Source of the DNA: JANWXR01 sp964608265
GTDB taxonomy: Bacteria; Chloroflexota; Anaerolineae; Anaerolineales; UBA6663
Reading direction: 5' to 3'
DNA: 64,000 bases
Assembly: GCA_964608265.1 (NCBI GenBank)
Contig: CAZSNP010000012.1
Location: 1-64,000 of the forward strand
A model generated the notes under the pieces. That model did no database searches and was not told the origin of the DNA. It saw nothing but the letters and a program-made list of their open reading frames with translations. A program made the translations under genes and the position numbers. Shown here one piece after another: positions 51,618-60,403 of this stretch. How positions within the stretch are numbered: position 1 is the stretch's first letter; every line of letters starts with the position of its first letter.

Positions 51618-51639
51618 CATGAGGGAGTCATCAACCGGC

Positions 51640-53295
51640 ATGCTGGCGCTCGCCGATTCACTCAAACGCAAAGCCCGCCACCTGCTCGCCGAGAACCGGC
51701 TGGAAGAGGCGATGCAGGCCCTGGCCTCGACTCTGCGCCACGCGCCGAACGATGCCGAGGCGCATCGGTTGCTCGGCGACTGCTACCTCGCGGCTGAAGA
51801 TTTCACCGCCGCCTACTATCTGTACACGCAGGCGCGGGCGCTCGGCGAAAAGAGCGTCGAGCTGCAGCGACGGCTGGCGCTGGCGCGAGCCGAACGCGGA
51901 CGGTTGCAGCCGCAGGCTGACGAGCCGGTGCCCACCGAACCCGCCGCCGTCGCCGCCCTGCTGCAACGCCTCACCGGCCGGCCCACCCCCGTGACCGAGG
52001 CGGAGCTGACCCGCGCCGCCTCGCTGTTGCACGCCATCCTGCACAGCCCCAGCCCGGCCGAGATGATCGCCCAGCGCCTCAATGAGATTGACACGCTCAT
52101 GCCGGCGTTGCTCGAACTCAACATCCGCCAGGCGCGCGCCGACGGCCGCGCCGACCTAGCCGAGGGTTTACAGGCCCTCTTCGAGAACATCCAGTTGCAG
52201 ATGCTGGCCGAACCGGACACCGGCGCGGAGAGCTCGCCGGAGCAGCGCGTGCTGGGGGCCGCGCCCACGGCAGCACGCCCGCGCCTTCTCGTCGTCGACT
52301 CGACCGAGGCGCGCGCGCTCGAACTGCCGGCGGAGGCGTTGCAGTCGCTGGGCTTCAGCGTGCAAATCGCCGATCACGTGCCACCCGGCAGCCCGGCCGA
52401 GGTCGTCATCTTTCGGCTCGCGCATGCCGATGGCCCGCTGCTCACCCAACTCCGGGCGTGCAAACTCGCCGGGGCCAAACTCATCGCCTATGCCGAGGCC
52501 GCGCCGCAGCACCTGGCCCCGGCGGACGCCGAACGCGAGCACGCCTACTACGCTGCGCTCCATTTGGCCGAGCGGGTCGTCGTGCCCAGCCGGGCGCTGG
52601 CGGCCTCGCTGGAGAACGCGGTGCTCATCCCGCCGGGGTGGAGCCGGCGCAACCCGTTGTGGGAGGCGCCCGTTCCCGCGCGCGAGACGCTCAACCTCGG
52701 GTGGGCAGCCGCTGCCGGCGAGGTGGATGAGCTGGCCGAAGTGCGCCGCGCCGTCATCCGCATTCTGCGCGAGTTCCCGCACACGCGCCTCGTCACCATC
52801 GGCGATCACCGCGCGCAGCATCTCTTCAACGCGCTGCCCGAGGAACGGCGCCAGTTCATCCCGCTGGTCAGCGCCGATGAGTTCCCTTATCTGCTCGGAC
52901 AGCTCGATGTGTTGCTCGTGCCGCTGCGCGATACCGACTTCAACCGCGCGCAGGCGGATGAGCGTTTGATGCAGGCCGGGGCGCGCCGCGTGCCGTGGGT
53001 GGCCTCGCCCATCCCGGCGCATCTGGCCTGGGGCGTGGGCGGCCTCATCGCCGCCGAACGCGATGAGTGGTATCTGCAACTGCGCAAGCTGGTCACTTCG
53101 CCCGAGGTGCGCGCGACGCTCGCGCTGGTGGGGCGGCAGCGCGCCGAGGAGCGCGAGATGACGCGGCTGAGCATGGCCTGGGTGGAATTAATCGAAGCCG
53201 TCGGTCGGCCCGCATCGCCTGCCCCTGCGAGGGAGGCGTGGCCGGTGACGACGCCCTCGCCGTTTGCGCGCCAGTTGGAGGCTTTGGCCCGATGA
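51640..53295 (+). CDS. TPR-glycosyltransferase-like protein, paralogue of the 43480 gene
   Basis: 551 aa from the ATG at 51640. An earlier in-frame ATG at 51619 lies one base after the TACAGT box and would fall upstream of the expected transcript start. Residues 1-90 are TPR-like (LKRKARHLLAENRLEEAMQA, YLAAEDFTAAYYLYTQ). From about 210 a GT-B-like domain follows (RLLVVDSTEARALELPAEAL, VLIPPGWSRRNPLWE, LVPLRDTDFNRAQADERLMQ, RVPWVASP), matching the 43480 protein (VIPNGWSR, PLRDNAFNQAKSD, RIPWVASP). Its TGA overlaps the next ATG. Confidence 0.82.
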   Translation: MLALADSLKRKARHLLAENRLEEAMQALASTLRHAPNDAEAHRLLGDCYLAAEDFTAAYYLYTQARALGEKSVELQRRLALARAERGRLQPQADEPVPTEPAAVAALLQRLTGRPTPVTEAELTRAASLLHAILHSPSPAEMIAQRLNEIDTLMPALLELNIRQARADGRADLAEGLQALFENIQLQMLAEPDTGAESSPEQRVLGAAPTAARPRLLVVDSTEARALELPAEALQSLGFSVQIADHVPPGSPAEVVIFRLAHADGPLLTQLRACKLAGAKLIAYAEAAPQHLAPADAEREHAYYAALHLAERVVVPSRALAASLENAVLIPPGWSRRNPLWEAPVPARETLNLGWAAAAGEVDELAEVRRAVIRILREFPHTRLVTIGDHRAQHLFNALPEERRQFIPLVSADEFPYLLGQLDVLLVPLRDTDFNRAQADERLMQAGARRVPWVASPIPAHLAWGVGGLIAAERDEWYLQLRKLVTSPEVRATLALVGRQRAEEREMTRLSMAWVELIEAVGRPASPAPAREAWPVTTPSPFARQLEALAR

Positions 53296-54458
53296 AGATC
53301 GTCTACGTGTTCGCCGATGGGCCGGAGGAGTGGAATTGCAGCGAGTGGCGCTGCGCGGTGCCGGCGCGCGCCCTCAGCGCCAGCGGTCGGCATACCGGCT
53401 CGATGCTCAGCCTCAACGAGTTTGCCCAACGCACCCCCAACGCCGAAGCGCTGTGCGCCGAGGCTGAGGTGATCGTGGTGCAGCGCAACTTCTTTGGCCC
53501 GGTGTTGACGGCCATGCTGCACTGGAAGGCGCGCGACAAGACCGTCGTCGCCGATTTCGACGACGCCTACGACCGGATGCCTTCGACCAACGCGGCCTTT
53601 GCGTTTTGGGGGCAGGGCCAGTTGCGCCAGCCCGATGGCCGTTCCGCGCGGATGGACCCGCACCCGTTGACCCAGTTCAAATGGGGGCTGCGCCTCGCGC
53701 ACGCCGCGACCACCCCCAGCCGCCGGCTGTGCGCCGATTGGCAAAACCTCACCCCGACCTATCTGCTCCCGAACTACATCGACCTCGACAAATACAGCGC
53801 CGCCGCACGCCAGCCGCACGACGGGGTGTGGATCGGGTGGGGCGGGAGCCTTTCGCACGTGCAGAGTTTTCACGGCAGCGGCGTGCTGCACGCGTTGAAG
53901 AAGGTGTGCCGCGCCCGCCCACACGTGCGGGTGATCCTTCACGGCAACGACCGCCGGCTGTTCGAGCAGCTCCCCATCCCGGCGGCGCAGAAGGAGCAAC
54001 ATGCCTGGGTTCCGTACGCGCACTGGCCGCAGCACCTGGCGCAATTTGATATCGGCCTGGCGCCGCTGCACGGCCCGTACGACGAACGCCGCAGTTGGAT
54101 CAAGCCGCTCGAGTACATGGCCCTCGGCATCCCGTGGATTGCGAGCGACGGCCCGGCCTACGCCGACCTGCGACCCCTGGGCACATTGGTGAAGAACACG
54201 CCGGCGGCGTGGGAGCGGGCGTTGCTCGAACATGTTGATTATCTGGCCGACTACCGCGCCCGGGCCGCGCGTGAGCCGCTGGCCTTCGCGCAGGCGCAAT
54301 CAGTCAACGCCAACGTCGAGGCCGTCGTCGGCGTTTACGAGCAGATCCGCAGCGGCGCGCCGGCGCCCGATTGGAAAACGCCGGCGCCGCAGCCGCTGCC
54401 CGCCGCCGAGCCGGACTCGCGTTCTGCCCGCGCTCACGCCTATGCTCATCCCGCATAG
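53292..54458 (+). CDS. Glycosyltransferase (GT4/GT-B-like)
   Basis: 388 aa from the ATG that overlaps the previous stop (ATGA), so it is translationally coupled. Start MKIVYVFADGPEEWNCSEWR, then VIVVQRNFFGPVLTAMLHW, VVADFDDAYDRMP, YLLPNYIDLDKYSA, IGWGGSLSHVQSF and ERRSWIKPLEYMALGIPWIA. This is a GT-B fold with the donor-site KPLEYMALGIP (E-x7-E-like region). The C-terminus is a Pro/Ala-rich tail. It completes the glycosyltransferase cluster, convergent with the betaine transporter genes. Confidence 0.85.
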   Translation: MKIVYVFADGPEEWNCSEWRCAVPARALSASGRHTGSMLSLNEFAQRTPNAEALCAEAEVIVVQRNFFGPVLTAMLHWKARDKTVVADFDDAYDRMPSTNAAFAFWGQGQLRQPDGRSARMDPHPLTQFKWGLRLAHAATTPSRRLCADWQNLTPTYLLPNYIDLDKYSAAARQPHDGVWIGWGGSLSHVQSFHGSGVLHALKKVCRARPHVRVILHGNDRRLFEQLPIPAAQKEQHAWVPYAHWPQHLAQFDIGLAPLHGPYDERRSWIKPLEYMALGIPWIASDGPAYADLRPLGTLVKNTPAAWERALLEHVDYLADYRARAAREPLAFAQAQSVNANVEAVVGVYEQIRSGAPAPDWKTPAPQPLPAAEPDSRSARAHAYAHPA

Positions 54459-54461
54459 GTC

Positions 54462-54508
54462 AAGCCCCGGGCAACGTTGGTCAGAGGCGGCGTCACCGGG
54501 GCCGGCTT
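54462..54508. terminator. Possible hairpin between convergent units
   Basis: AAGCCCCGGG and CCGGGGCCGGCTT can pair imperfectly between the GT stop (54458) and the permease stop (54517). No T run. Confidence 0.3.
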
Positions 54509-54516
54509 CCCACTCG

Positions 54517-56574
54517 CTACTGCCGGTTCACCCACGCCTGCGTGATGCGATCCATGATGACGGCCAGCAGCACGATGGCCAGCCCCGCTTCCAGGCCGCG
54601 CCCGGTTTCGTTGCGGGCCAAACCGTTCACCGCTTCGAGGCCCAGCCCCGCGCCGCCGACCATGCCGCTGATGACGACCATCGCCAGCACCATCATGATC
54701 ATTTGATTGACGCCCAGCAAAATCGAGGGCAGCGCCATCGGCACCTGCACCTTGGCCAGCATCTGCGCGCGGGTGGAGCCGAAGGCGCGCGCCGCCTCGA
54801 CCGCCTCGCCGGCCACGCCGCGAATGCCGAGGTCGGTGAGCTTGATGCCCGGCGCGATCGCGTACAGCACGGCGGCGATGATGCCGGGCACGCGCCCGAT
54901 GTTGAAGAGCATAATCACCGGCACGAGGAAGACAAACGAGGGGATGGTTTGCAAAAAGTCGAGCACCGGGCGGAGCAGGTTGCGCACCGTCTCGTTCTGC
55001 GACGACCAGATTCCGACCGGCACCGCGATCAGCACCGTGAAGGCCATCGTCGCCAGGATCTGGCTGAGCGTGTCCATGCCGAAGTCCCACATCCCCAGCA
55101 GGCCGAGGGCGATCATGCCGAGCGCGGCGAACAGCGACAAGCGCCATCCGCCGGCCCACAGCGCGAGGGCCGCCACGCCCAGCACCGTCACCGGCCAGGG
55201 CAGTATCGCCGTGAACAAATCGCGCACCGGGTTGAGCATGTAGATCGTCACGAAATCGCTGATCGGCCCGGTGCCGATGGCGAAACCGCCCAGGGGTATT
55301 TCAAACAGGTTGTCGCGCATCCACCTCACCAGCGCATCAGTCGGCGCGCGCAACTGCCAGCGCCAGTCGGCGGGGAAGGAGCCGAAGCGGACGATGAGGT
55401 CGAGGCCGAGCAGCAGCGCGATGATGAGCAGGGCGGTGACCGGGGCAGCGTAGCGTTCGAGCCACGGCCAATCGAGGGAGACGGACACTCGCCGCACGGG
55501 CGCGGTGATCAATCGGGAAACGGCCGCCCACGCGCGCACGATCCGCGCCTCCCACGCCGCCGGCACCCACTTCGGCACGACGCGGCGGCGCGGCGCCCCG
55601 TCCGATAGATCAATCTGCCCGAGCGCTTCACTCAGCCGGTCGAGGACGATGGCCAGCAGCACGATCGCCAGCCCGGCTTCGAGCGCCTTGCCGACCTCGA
55701 GCCGCTGCAACGACACGAGCACCTCGCGGCCCAGCCCGCCCGCGCCGATGAGGGCGGCGATGACGACCATGCTCAGCGCCATCATGATCGTTTGGTTGAC
55801 TCCGGTGAGGATGGCGGGCAGCGCGAGCGGCAGTTGCACTTTGAACAGGATTTGGCGCGGCGTGCTGCCGAAGGCGCGCGCGGCTTCGATGGCGGCCGGC
55901 GAGACCTGCCGCACGCCGAGGTTGGTCAGCCGGATCATCGGCGGGACGGCGTAGATGAGGGTGGCGACGACGGCGGGCACGCGGGCGATGCCGAAGAACA
56001 GCACCACCGGGATGAGGTAGACGAACGTCGGCATAGTCTGCATGGCGTCGAGGATCGGGCGCAGCACGCGGTCGAAGTGGTCGCTGTATGCGGAGAGGAC
56101 GCCGAGCGGCAGGCCGATGAGCACCGAGAGCGCCACGGCCACCAGCATCAGCGCCAGCGTGCGCAGGCTCTGATCCCACAGCCCGAACAATCCCATGAGC
56201 GAGAAGCTGACGACGCACATCACGGCCAGCCTCGGGCCGGAGAGGGTGTACCCGAGCAGGCCGAGGACCGCCAGCACCCCGACCCACGGCGCGCCGAGCA
56301 GCACGTTCTCGGCGGCGCGCAGGCCCCAATCAATGACGGCGCTGAGCGGGTCGAAGAAGTATTGAAACATCGGCATCGTCTCGCGGTTGGCGACGATGCC
56401 CGCCTGCCAGGCATCAATCGGCGCGCGCAGGCCGAGGTTCCACTCCGCCGGGAAGGTCCGCATCTCCGGCGGCAACACGACGGCGAGCAGCGCCAGGCCG
56501 GCGATGACGGCCAGCGGCAGCCAGCGGCGCAGCGCGGGTTGGGCGAGGGGGAGGGTTTGGGTGCGGGTGGCCAT
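54517..56574 (-). CDS. Fused double permease of a glycine betaine/choline-type ABC transporter
   Basis: 685 aa with two ProW-like permease domains in one chain (about 1-330 and 370-685). Each has its own membrane bundle and its own EAA-type loop: AAIEAARAFGSTPRQILFKVQLPLAL and EAVEAARAFGSTRAQMLAKVQVPMAL. Each ends in VVIAALIGAGGLG or VVISGMVGGAGLG. The halves are clear duplicates; normally one ProW forms a homodimer. The ATG overlaps the previous stop (TGATG). Partner of the ATPase at 57230. No substrate-binding protein gene is in the window. Confidence 0.92.
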   Translation of the reverse strand: MATRTQTLPLAQPALRRWLPLAVIAGLALLAVVLPPEMRTFPAEWNLGLRAPIDAWQAGIVANRETMPMFQYFFDPLSAVIDWGLRAAENVLLGAPWVGVLAVLGLLGYTLSGPRLAVMCVVSFSLMGLFGLWDQSLRTLALMLVAVALSVLIGLPLGVLSAYSDHFDRVLRPILDAMQTMPTFVYLIPVVLFFGIARVPAVVATLIYAVPPMIRLTNLGVRQVSPAAIEAARAFGSTPRQILFKVQLPLALPAILTGVNQTIMMALSMVVIAALIGAGGLGREVLVSLQRLEVGKALEAGLAIVLLAIVLDRLSEALGQIDLSDGAPRRRVVPKWVPAAWEARIVRAWAAVSRLITAPVRRVSVSLDWPWLERYAAPVTALLIIALLLGLDLIVRFGSFPADWRWQLRAPTDALVRWMRDNLFEIPLGGFAIGTGPISDFVTIYMLNPVRDLFTAILPWPVTVLGVAALALWAGGWRLSLFAALGMIALGLLGMWDFGMDTLSQILATMAFTVLIAVPVGIWSSQNETVRNLLRPVLDFLQTIPSFVFLVPVIMLFNIGRVPGIIAAVLYAIAPGIKLTDLGIRGVAGEAVEAARAFGSTRAQMLAKVQVPMALPSILLGVNQMIMMVLAMVVISGMVGGAGLGLEAVNGLARNETGRGLEAGLAIVLLAVIMDRITQAWVNRQ

Positions 56575-57233
56575 CAGTTCAGGCCTTTCCCAAACCGCGC
56601 GAGGCGCCTCTCGATGTCGGCGACCACCTCGCGAACTGCACGCAGATCGCTTTCAGGGAGATGGCGGGCCAATTCGTCGAACAGCGGCACCAGCGCCGGG
56701 CGGTAATCGTGTAGCAGCGCGGCGATGTCGCCTTCAGACAAGTTGACGCGGGCGAAGTTGCCCTGCCGATACAATGACGGCAGCGCATATAACTTGAGCA
56801 GCAGCAGGCCCTCGACGGTGGCGCACGGGATGTCTTGCTCGACGAAACTGCGCGGCTGGCTGTACTTGCGCTGCACTTTCTCGAACAGTGAGTTGCGAGT
56901 CAGAAGAAGATCAATCTGCAATTCGGCGAATCGGCCGCGCGCAAAGTCCGCATCCTGGCTGGCGATTTCGATTTCGGGCAGCTTCTTCAGCGCGGGTAGC
57001 GCAACGATGAGATCAATATCCTCTGTGTTGCGCCCTTCGATGTATTGCAGCATCGCAATGCCGCCGACGAGCACATAGTCTATCCTTCGTTCGACGAGGA
57101 GGCGAAATAGGCGTGTGACGGTCCCCAATAGCGAGTCGGCGTTCATCGCGCCTCCGTTCTTGAAATTGAAGACGACGGCGTTGCGAATGACGTTGCCGAT
57201 GTGAACTCGGCGCGCAACGGTGGCTGGGGTCAT
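56574..57233 (-). CDS. Nucleotidyltransferase-fold protein embedded in the betaine ABC operon
   Basis: 219 aa from the ATG at 57233, which overlaps the ATPase stop as ATGA. A second ATG at 57146 has GGAGG four bases upstream and begins the recognisable domain (MNADSLLGTVTRLFRLL). The core DYVLVGGIAMLQYIEGRNTEDIDLIV has the GG...DID pattern of AbiEii/MNT-type nucleotidyltransferases. Later FAELQIDLLLTRNSLF supplies the third acidic position. Such proteins are often toxins or tRNA/protein nucleotidyl-transferases, but no antitoxin pair is present and the gene is coupled to both transporter genes. Function here unknown. Confidence 0.8.
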   Translation of the reverse strand: MTPATVARRVHIGNVIRNAVVFNFKNGGAMNADSLLGTVTRLFRLLVERRIDYVLVGGIAMLQYIEGRNTEDIDLIVALPALKKLPEIEIASQDADFARGRFAELQIDLLLTRNSLFEKVQRKYSQPRSFVEQDIPCATVEGLLLLKLYALPSLYRQGNFARVNLSEGDIAALLHDYRPALVPLFDELARHLPESDLRAVREVVADIERRLARFGKGLN

Positions 57234-58255
57234 GCCGTCATCAATGCCCGCATCATCCCGACGCGGTCGACGACGCCGGCCAGCGCGCCGCGTGCGTCGC
57301 GCACGCACACCGGGCCATCGTGGGCGGTCAGCAGCGGCAGGCATTCCTCGAGCTTGGCGTCGCTGCGCACCGACGGCTGCCCGTCCCCATCGAAGCCGGG
57401 CGGGCACGGCTGCATGATCGTGGCGGCGGTGAGGACCCTGGCGCGCGGCGCATCCTTGGTGAAGGCCGAGACGTAGTCGTTCATCGGGTTGAGGACGAGT
57501 TCCTCGGGCGTGCCGGTTTGCACGATCTCGCCGTTGCGCATGATGGCGATGTGGTCGCCGAGCTTGAGGGCTTCGGCGAAGTCGTGGGTGATGAAGACGC
57601 TGGTCTTGTGCAGGGTGGCTTGCAGCCGCAGCAACTCATCCTGCATCTCGCGGCGGATGAGGGGGTCGAGGGCGCTGAACGGCTCGTCGAAGAGGATGAT
57701 CTCCGGATCAACGGCCAGCGCGCGCGCCAGCCCGACGCGCTGCTGCATGCCGCCCGACAATTGGCGCGGGAAGTGGTTGCCCCAGCCCTTCAACCCCACC
57801 AGCTCGATCATCTGCGCCGCGCGCGTCTGCCGCTCCGATTTCGCCACGCCCCGCACCTCCAGCCCGTAGCCGACGTTCTCGATGACGCGCCGATGCGGGA
57901 AGAGGCCGAAGTTCTGAAAGACCATGCTGATTTTGTGCCGGCGCACCTCGCGCAGTTCGGCCTCGCTCAACTTGAGCACGTCGCGCCCGCTGATGATGAT
58001 CTCGCCGCGCGTTGATTCGGTGAGGCGCGACAGGCAGCGCACCAGCGTGGATTTGCCGCTGCCCGAGAGGCCCATCACCACGAAGGTCTCGCCCTTCCTC
58101 ACCTCGAACGACACGCCGCGCACGGCGGCGACGTGTTGCCCGTCGGTGAGCTGGTTGTTCTTCAGATAGGCTTGCAGGAAATGCTCGGGCCGGGGGCCGA
58201 AGACCTTCCACACATCGCGGCAGGTGATTTCAGTCGGAGCGGTCGTGGGGAGCAT
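57230..58255 (-). CDS. Glycine betaine/proline-type ABC transporter ATP-binding protein (ProV-like)
   Basis: 341 aa from the ATG at 58255, six bases after a TATACT box; an upstream ATG at 58273 would lie before that box. N-terminal ProV signature ITCRDVWKVFGPRPEHFLQA, Walker A GLSGSGKS, QNFGLFPHRRVIENVGYGLE, signature LSGGMQQRVGLARALA, Walker B ILFDEPFSALDP, and ITHDFAEAL. The last 80 residues resemble one CBS module (VRSDAKLEECLPLLTAHDGP, GVVDRVGMMRAL), where ProV and OpuAA sense ionic strength. It drives uptake of a quaternary amine with the fused permease. Confidence 0.93.
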   Translation of the reverse strand: MLPTTAPTEITCRDVWKVFGPRPEHFLQAYLKNNQLTDGQHVAAVRGVSFEVRKGETFVVMGLSGSGKSTLVRCLSRLTESTRGEIIISGRDVLKLSEAELREVRRHKISMVFQNFGLFPHRRVIENVGYGLEVRGVAKSERQTRAAQMIELVGLKGWGNHFPRQLSGGMQQRVGLARALAVDPEIILFDEPFSALDPLIRREMQDELLRLQATLHKTSVFITHDFAEALKLGDHIAIMRNGEIVQTGTPEELVLNPMNDYVSAFTKDAPRARVLTAATIMQPCPPGFDGDGQPSVRSDAKLEECLPLLTAHDGPVCVRDARGALAGVVDRVGMMRALMTA

Positions 58256-58261
58256 GCGGGA

Positions 58262-58267
58262 AGTATA
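58262..58267 (-). promoter_or_regulatory. -10 box (TATACT) for leaderless transport operon
   Basis: TATACT, six bases, then the ATG at 58255. It lies right at the edge of the AGCGGAT repeat tract. Confidence 0.45.
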
Positions 58268-58271
58268 AATC

Positions 58272-58650
58272 ATCTGGCAGCGGATTGGGCAGCGGATGGG
58301 GAAAGCGGATTGGGAGAGCGGATGAGCGGATGGGGCAGCGGATGGGGAGAGCGGATGAGCGGATGGGGAAAGCGGATTGGGAGAGCGGATGAGCGGATGG
58401 GGAGAGCGGATGGGGAGAGCGGATTGGGAGAGCGGATGAGCGGATGGGGCAGCGGATGGGGAGAGCGGATGANNNNNNNNNNNNNNNNNNNNNNNNNNNN
58501 NNNNNNNNNNNNNNNNNNNNNNNNNNNNNNNNNNNNNNNNNNNNNNNNNNNNNNNNNNNNNNNNNNNNNNNNGGGAGAGCGGATGAGCGGATGGGGATCC
58601 ACGATGACGAAACTGAAATCCGCTTATCCGCTACCTCAATCCGCTGACCC
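58272..58650. repeat. AGCGGAT repeat tract with inverted right arm, contains a gap
   Basis: Dozens of AGCGGAT words spaced 7-14 bases apart (AGCGGATTGGGC, AGCGGATGGGGAA, GAGCGGATG) from 58279 through the N gap to about 58596. Then come reverse-complement words ATCCGCT TATCCGCT ACCTCA ATCCGCT (58618-58645). Same inverted architecture as the other heptamer arrays, but much longer. Frames open through it are repeat translations and not genes. Confidence 0.85.
58473..58572. other. Scaffold gap (100 N) inside the AGCGGAT tract
   Basis: Both flanks are the same repeat words, so the assembler could not bridge the tract. The true copy number and length are unknown. Confidence 0.9.
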
Positions 58651-58722
58651 GTTGTATCCAAATCACAAAACCCTCCCGGCGAACTGAGCGCCGCTGACAA
58701 TGCCGCCGCACTGCCCGAGGGC

Positions 58723-58728
58723 TATAAT
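58723..58728 (+). promoter_or_regulatory. -10 box (TATAAT) of the mttB-like gene
   Basis: Perfect TATAAT about 34 bases before the first ATG. No good -35 at 17 bases. Confidence 0.5.
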
Positions 58729-58762
58729 CCTCCCGCGTTTCACATCCCGGAACTCATCTCGC

Positions 58763-60403
58763 ATGGAGTCTGCCATGACCACTGCTGCCCCCGCCGAAGA
58801 TCGCCTGGCCCGCCGCCGGGAACGCCGCGACTCACGCCGCCCCGGCCACGCCGGCCACGCCGACCGCGCCGCCGGCGTCAGGCCGCTGCGCAGCACCCTC
58901 CCCATCACCACCGTCCTCTCCGCAGAGGGCGTTCAGATGATCCACGCGGCTTCGATGCGGTTGTTGAAGGACACCGGCATCCTGATCGTGGACTATCCAT
59001 CGGCGGCGGAGACCTTCAAGCAAAACGGCGCGAAGGTGGAGTGGGTGGATCACGAGGTCACTTATCCCAACGGCGACACGGTGCAGGTGCGCGGGCATCT
59101 GGTGAAGATGGATGAGGATACGCTCATGCACTTCATCCGCCTGGCCCCGGGCACGTTCACACAACTTGCGCGCAACCCCGCGAACAGCCTGACCCTCGGC
59201 GGGCGCAACATCGTCTTCGCGCCGGTGTATGGCCCGCCCTTCGTCGGCGGGCTGGATTTCGGGCGGCGGCCCGCGACCATCGAAGACTTCCGCAATTTCG
59301 CCCGGCTCACCTACATGGCCGAGCACCTCCATCACGCGGGCGGCACGCTGGTCGAGCCGAACGATGTGGATTTGAAGGAGCGCCACCTCGACATGCTCAT
59401 GGCGCACCTCACGCTGAGCGACAAAGCTTTCATGGGCAGCGTCACCCACGCCGACAATGCGCGCGATACGGTGACGATGGCCCGCATCGTCTTCGGCGAA
59501 GAGGCGCTGCAACAGAACCCGGCGGTGCTCTCGCTCATCAACGCCTCCAGCCCGCTGCGCTTCGATGACCGCATGTTCGGCGCGCTCGAGGTGTATGCGC
59601 GCGCGCGGCAGGCGCTGCTCATCACGCCCTTCCTCATCGCCGGGGCGATGTCGCCGACGACGATGGCGGCCACCCTCGCGCAGCAAAATGCCGAGGCATT
59701 GTTCGGCATCTGTTACGCGCAGATGCTCAACGCGGGCACGCCCTGCATCTACGGCTCGTTCCTCGCCAACATTGATATGAAGAGCGGCGCCCCGTGCTTC
59801 GGCACGCCCGAAAACGCGCTGGCGCTGTACGCCGGCGCGCAGATGGCCCGGCACTACGGCCTGCCGTATCGCAGCGGCGGCAACTTCACCGCCAGCCGCA
59901 TCCCCGACGCGCAGGCCGGCTACGAGAGCGCGGCGACGTTCGGGCCGACCGTGCAGGCCAACGTCAACTTCGTCCTGCACGCCGCCGGCTGGCTGGAGGG
60001 CGGGCTGATCGCGGGCTACGAGAAGTTTGTGCTCGACCTCGAACTATGCGGGATGATGGCCCGCTACGTGAATGGCATCGGGCTGACGGACGAGGACTTT
60101 GCGTGGGACGCCTACGCCGAGATCCCGCCGGGTGGTCACTTCCTCGGCGCGACGCACACCATGCGGCACTACGATACCGCGTTTTATTCACACAAAGTTT
60201 TCAATATGGACAACTACGAGAAGTGGGAGGCCGAGGGCAGTGTGGATACCTACAAACGCGCCAACGCCGTGTACAAGAAGATGCTGCGCGAGTACGAGCC
60301 GCCCGCGCTTGACCCGGCTATTCGCGAGGAACTCGAGGCCTTCGTCGCCCACCGCCGCGCCGAGCTACGCGAGCGCAAGCCGAGGACGGAGTGGAGGCGG
60401 TGA
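58763..60403 (+). CDS. Trimethylamine methyltransferase (MttB) family protein, non-pyrrolysine type
   Basis: 546 aa (542 from the ATG at 58775). An Arg-rich N-terminal segment of about 40 residues precedes the MttB core: MIHAASMRLLKDTGILI, PNGDTVQVRGHLVKMDE, FAPVYGPPFVGGLDFG, NASSPLRFDDRMFGAL, and GGHFLGATHTMRHYDTAFY at the end. The frame is open without an internal TAG, so this is the non-Pyl branch, whose known members demethylate glycine betaine, proline betaine, carnitine or choline derivatives using a corrinoid protein. It lies next to the ProV-like transporter genes. No corrinoid protein gene is in the window. Confidence 0.92.
   Translation: MESAMTTAAPAEDRLARRRERRDSRRPGHAGHADRAAGVRPLRSTLPITTVLSAEGVQMIHAASMRLLKDTGILIVDYPSAAETFKQNGAKVEWVDHEVTYPNGDTVQVRGHLVKMDEDTLMHFIRLAPGTFTQLARNPANSLTLGGRNIVFAPVYGPPFVGGLDFGRRPATIEDFRNFARLTYMAEHLHHAGGTLVEPNDVDLKERHLDMLMAHLTLSDKAFMGSVTHADNARDTVTMARIVFGEEALQQNPAVLSLINASSPLRFDDRMFGALEVYARARQALLITPFLIAGAMSPTTMAATLAQQNAEALFGICYAQMLNAGTPCIYGSFLANIDMKSGAPCFGTPENALALYAGAQMARHYGLPYRSGGNFTASRIPDAQAGYESAATFGPTVQANVNFVLHAAGWLEGGLIAGYEKFVLDLELCGMMARYVNGIGLTDEDFAWDAYAEIPPGGHFLGATHTMRHYDTAFYSHKVFNMDNYEKWEAEGSVDTYKRANAVYKKMLREYEPPALDPAIREELEAFVAHRRAELRERKPRTEWRR

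Noticed and set aside
56574..57233. Type IV (AbiEii/AbiEi) toxin-antitoxin pair
   Set aside because: Only the nucleotidyltransferase fold is present. Its neighbours are transporter genes coupled to it, not an antitoxin.
58133..58687. Open frames on both strands through the AGCGGAT tract
   Set aside because: They are translations of the repeat and of N, with no family signal. The tract is a repeat.
58763..60403. Pyrrolysine-dependent trimethylamine methyltransferase
   Set aside because: The frame has no internal TAG and no pyl genes are near, so it is the non-pyrrolysine branch.
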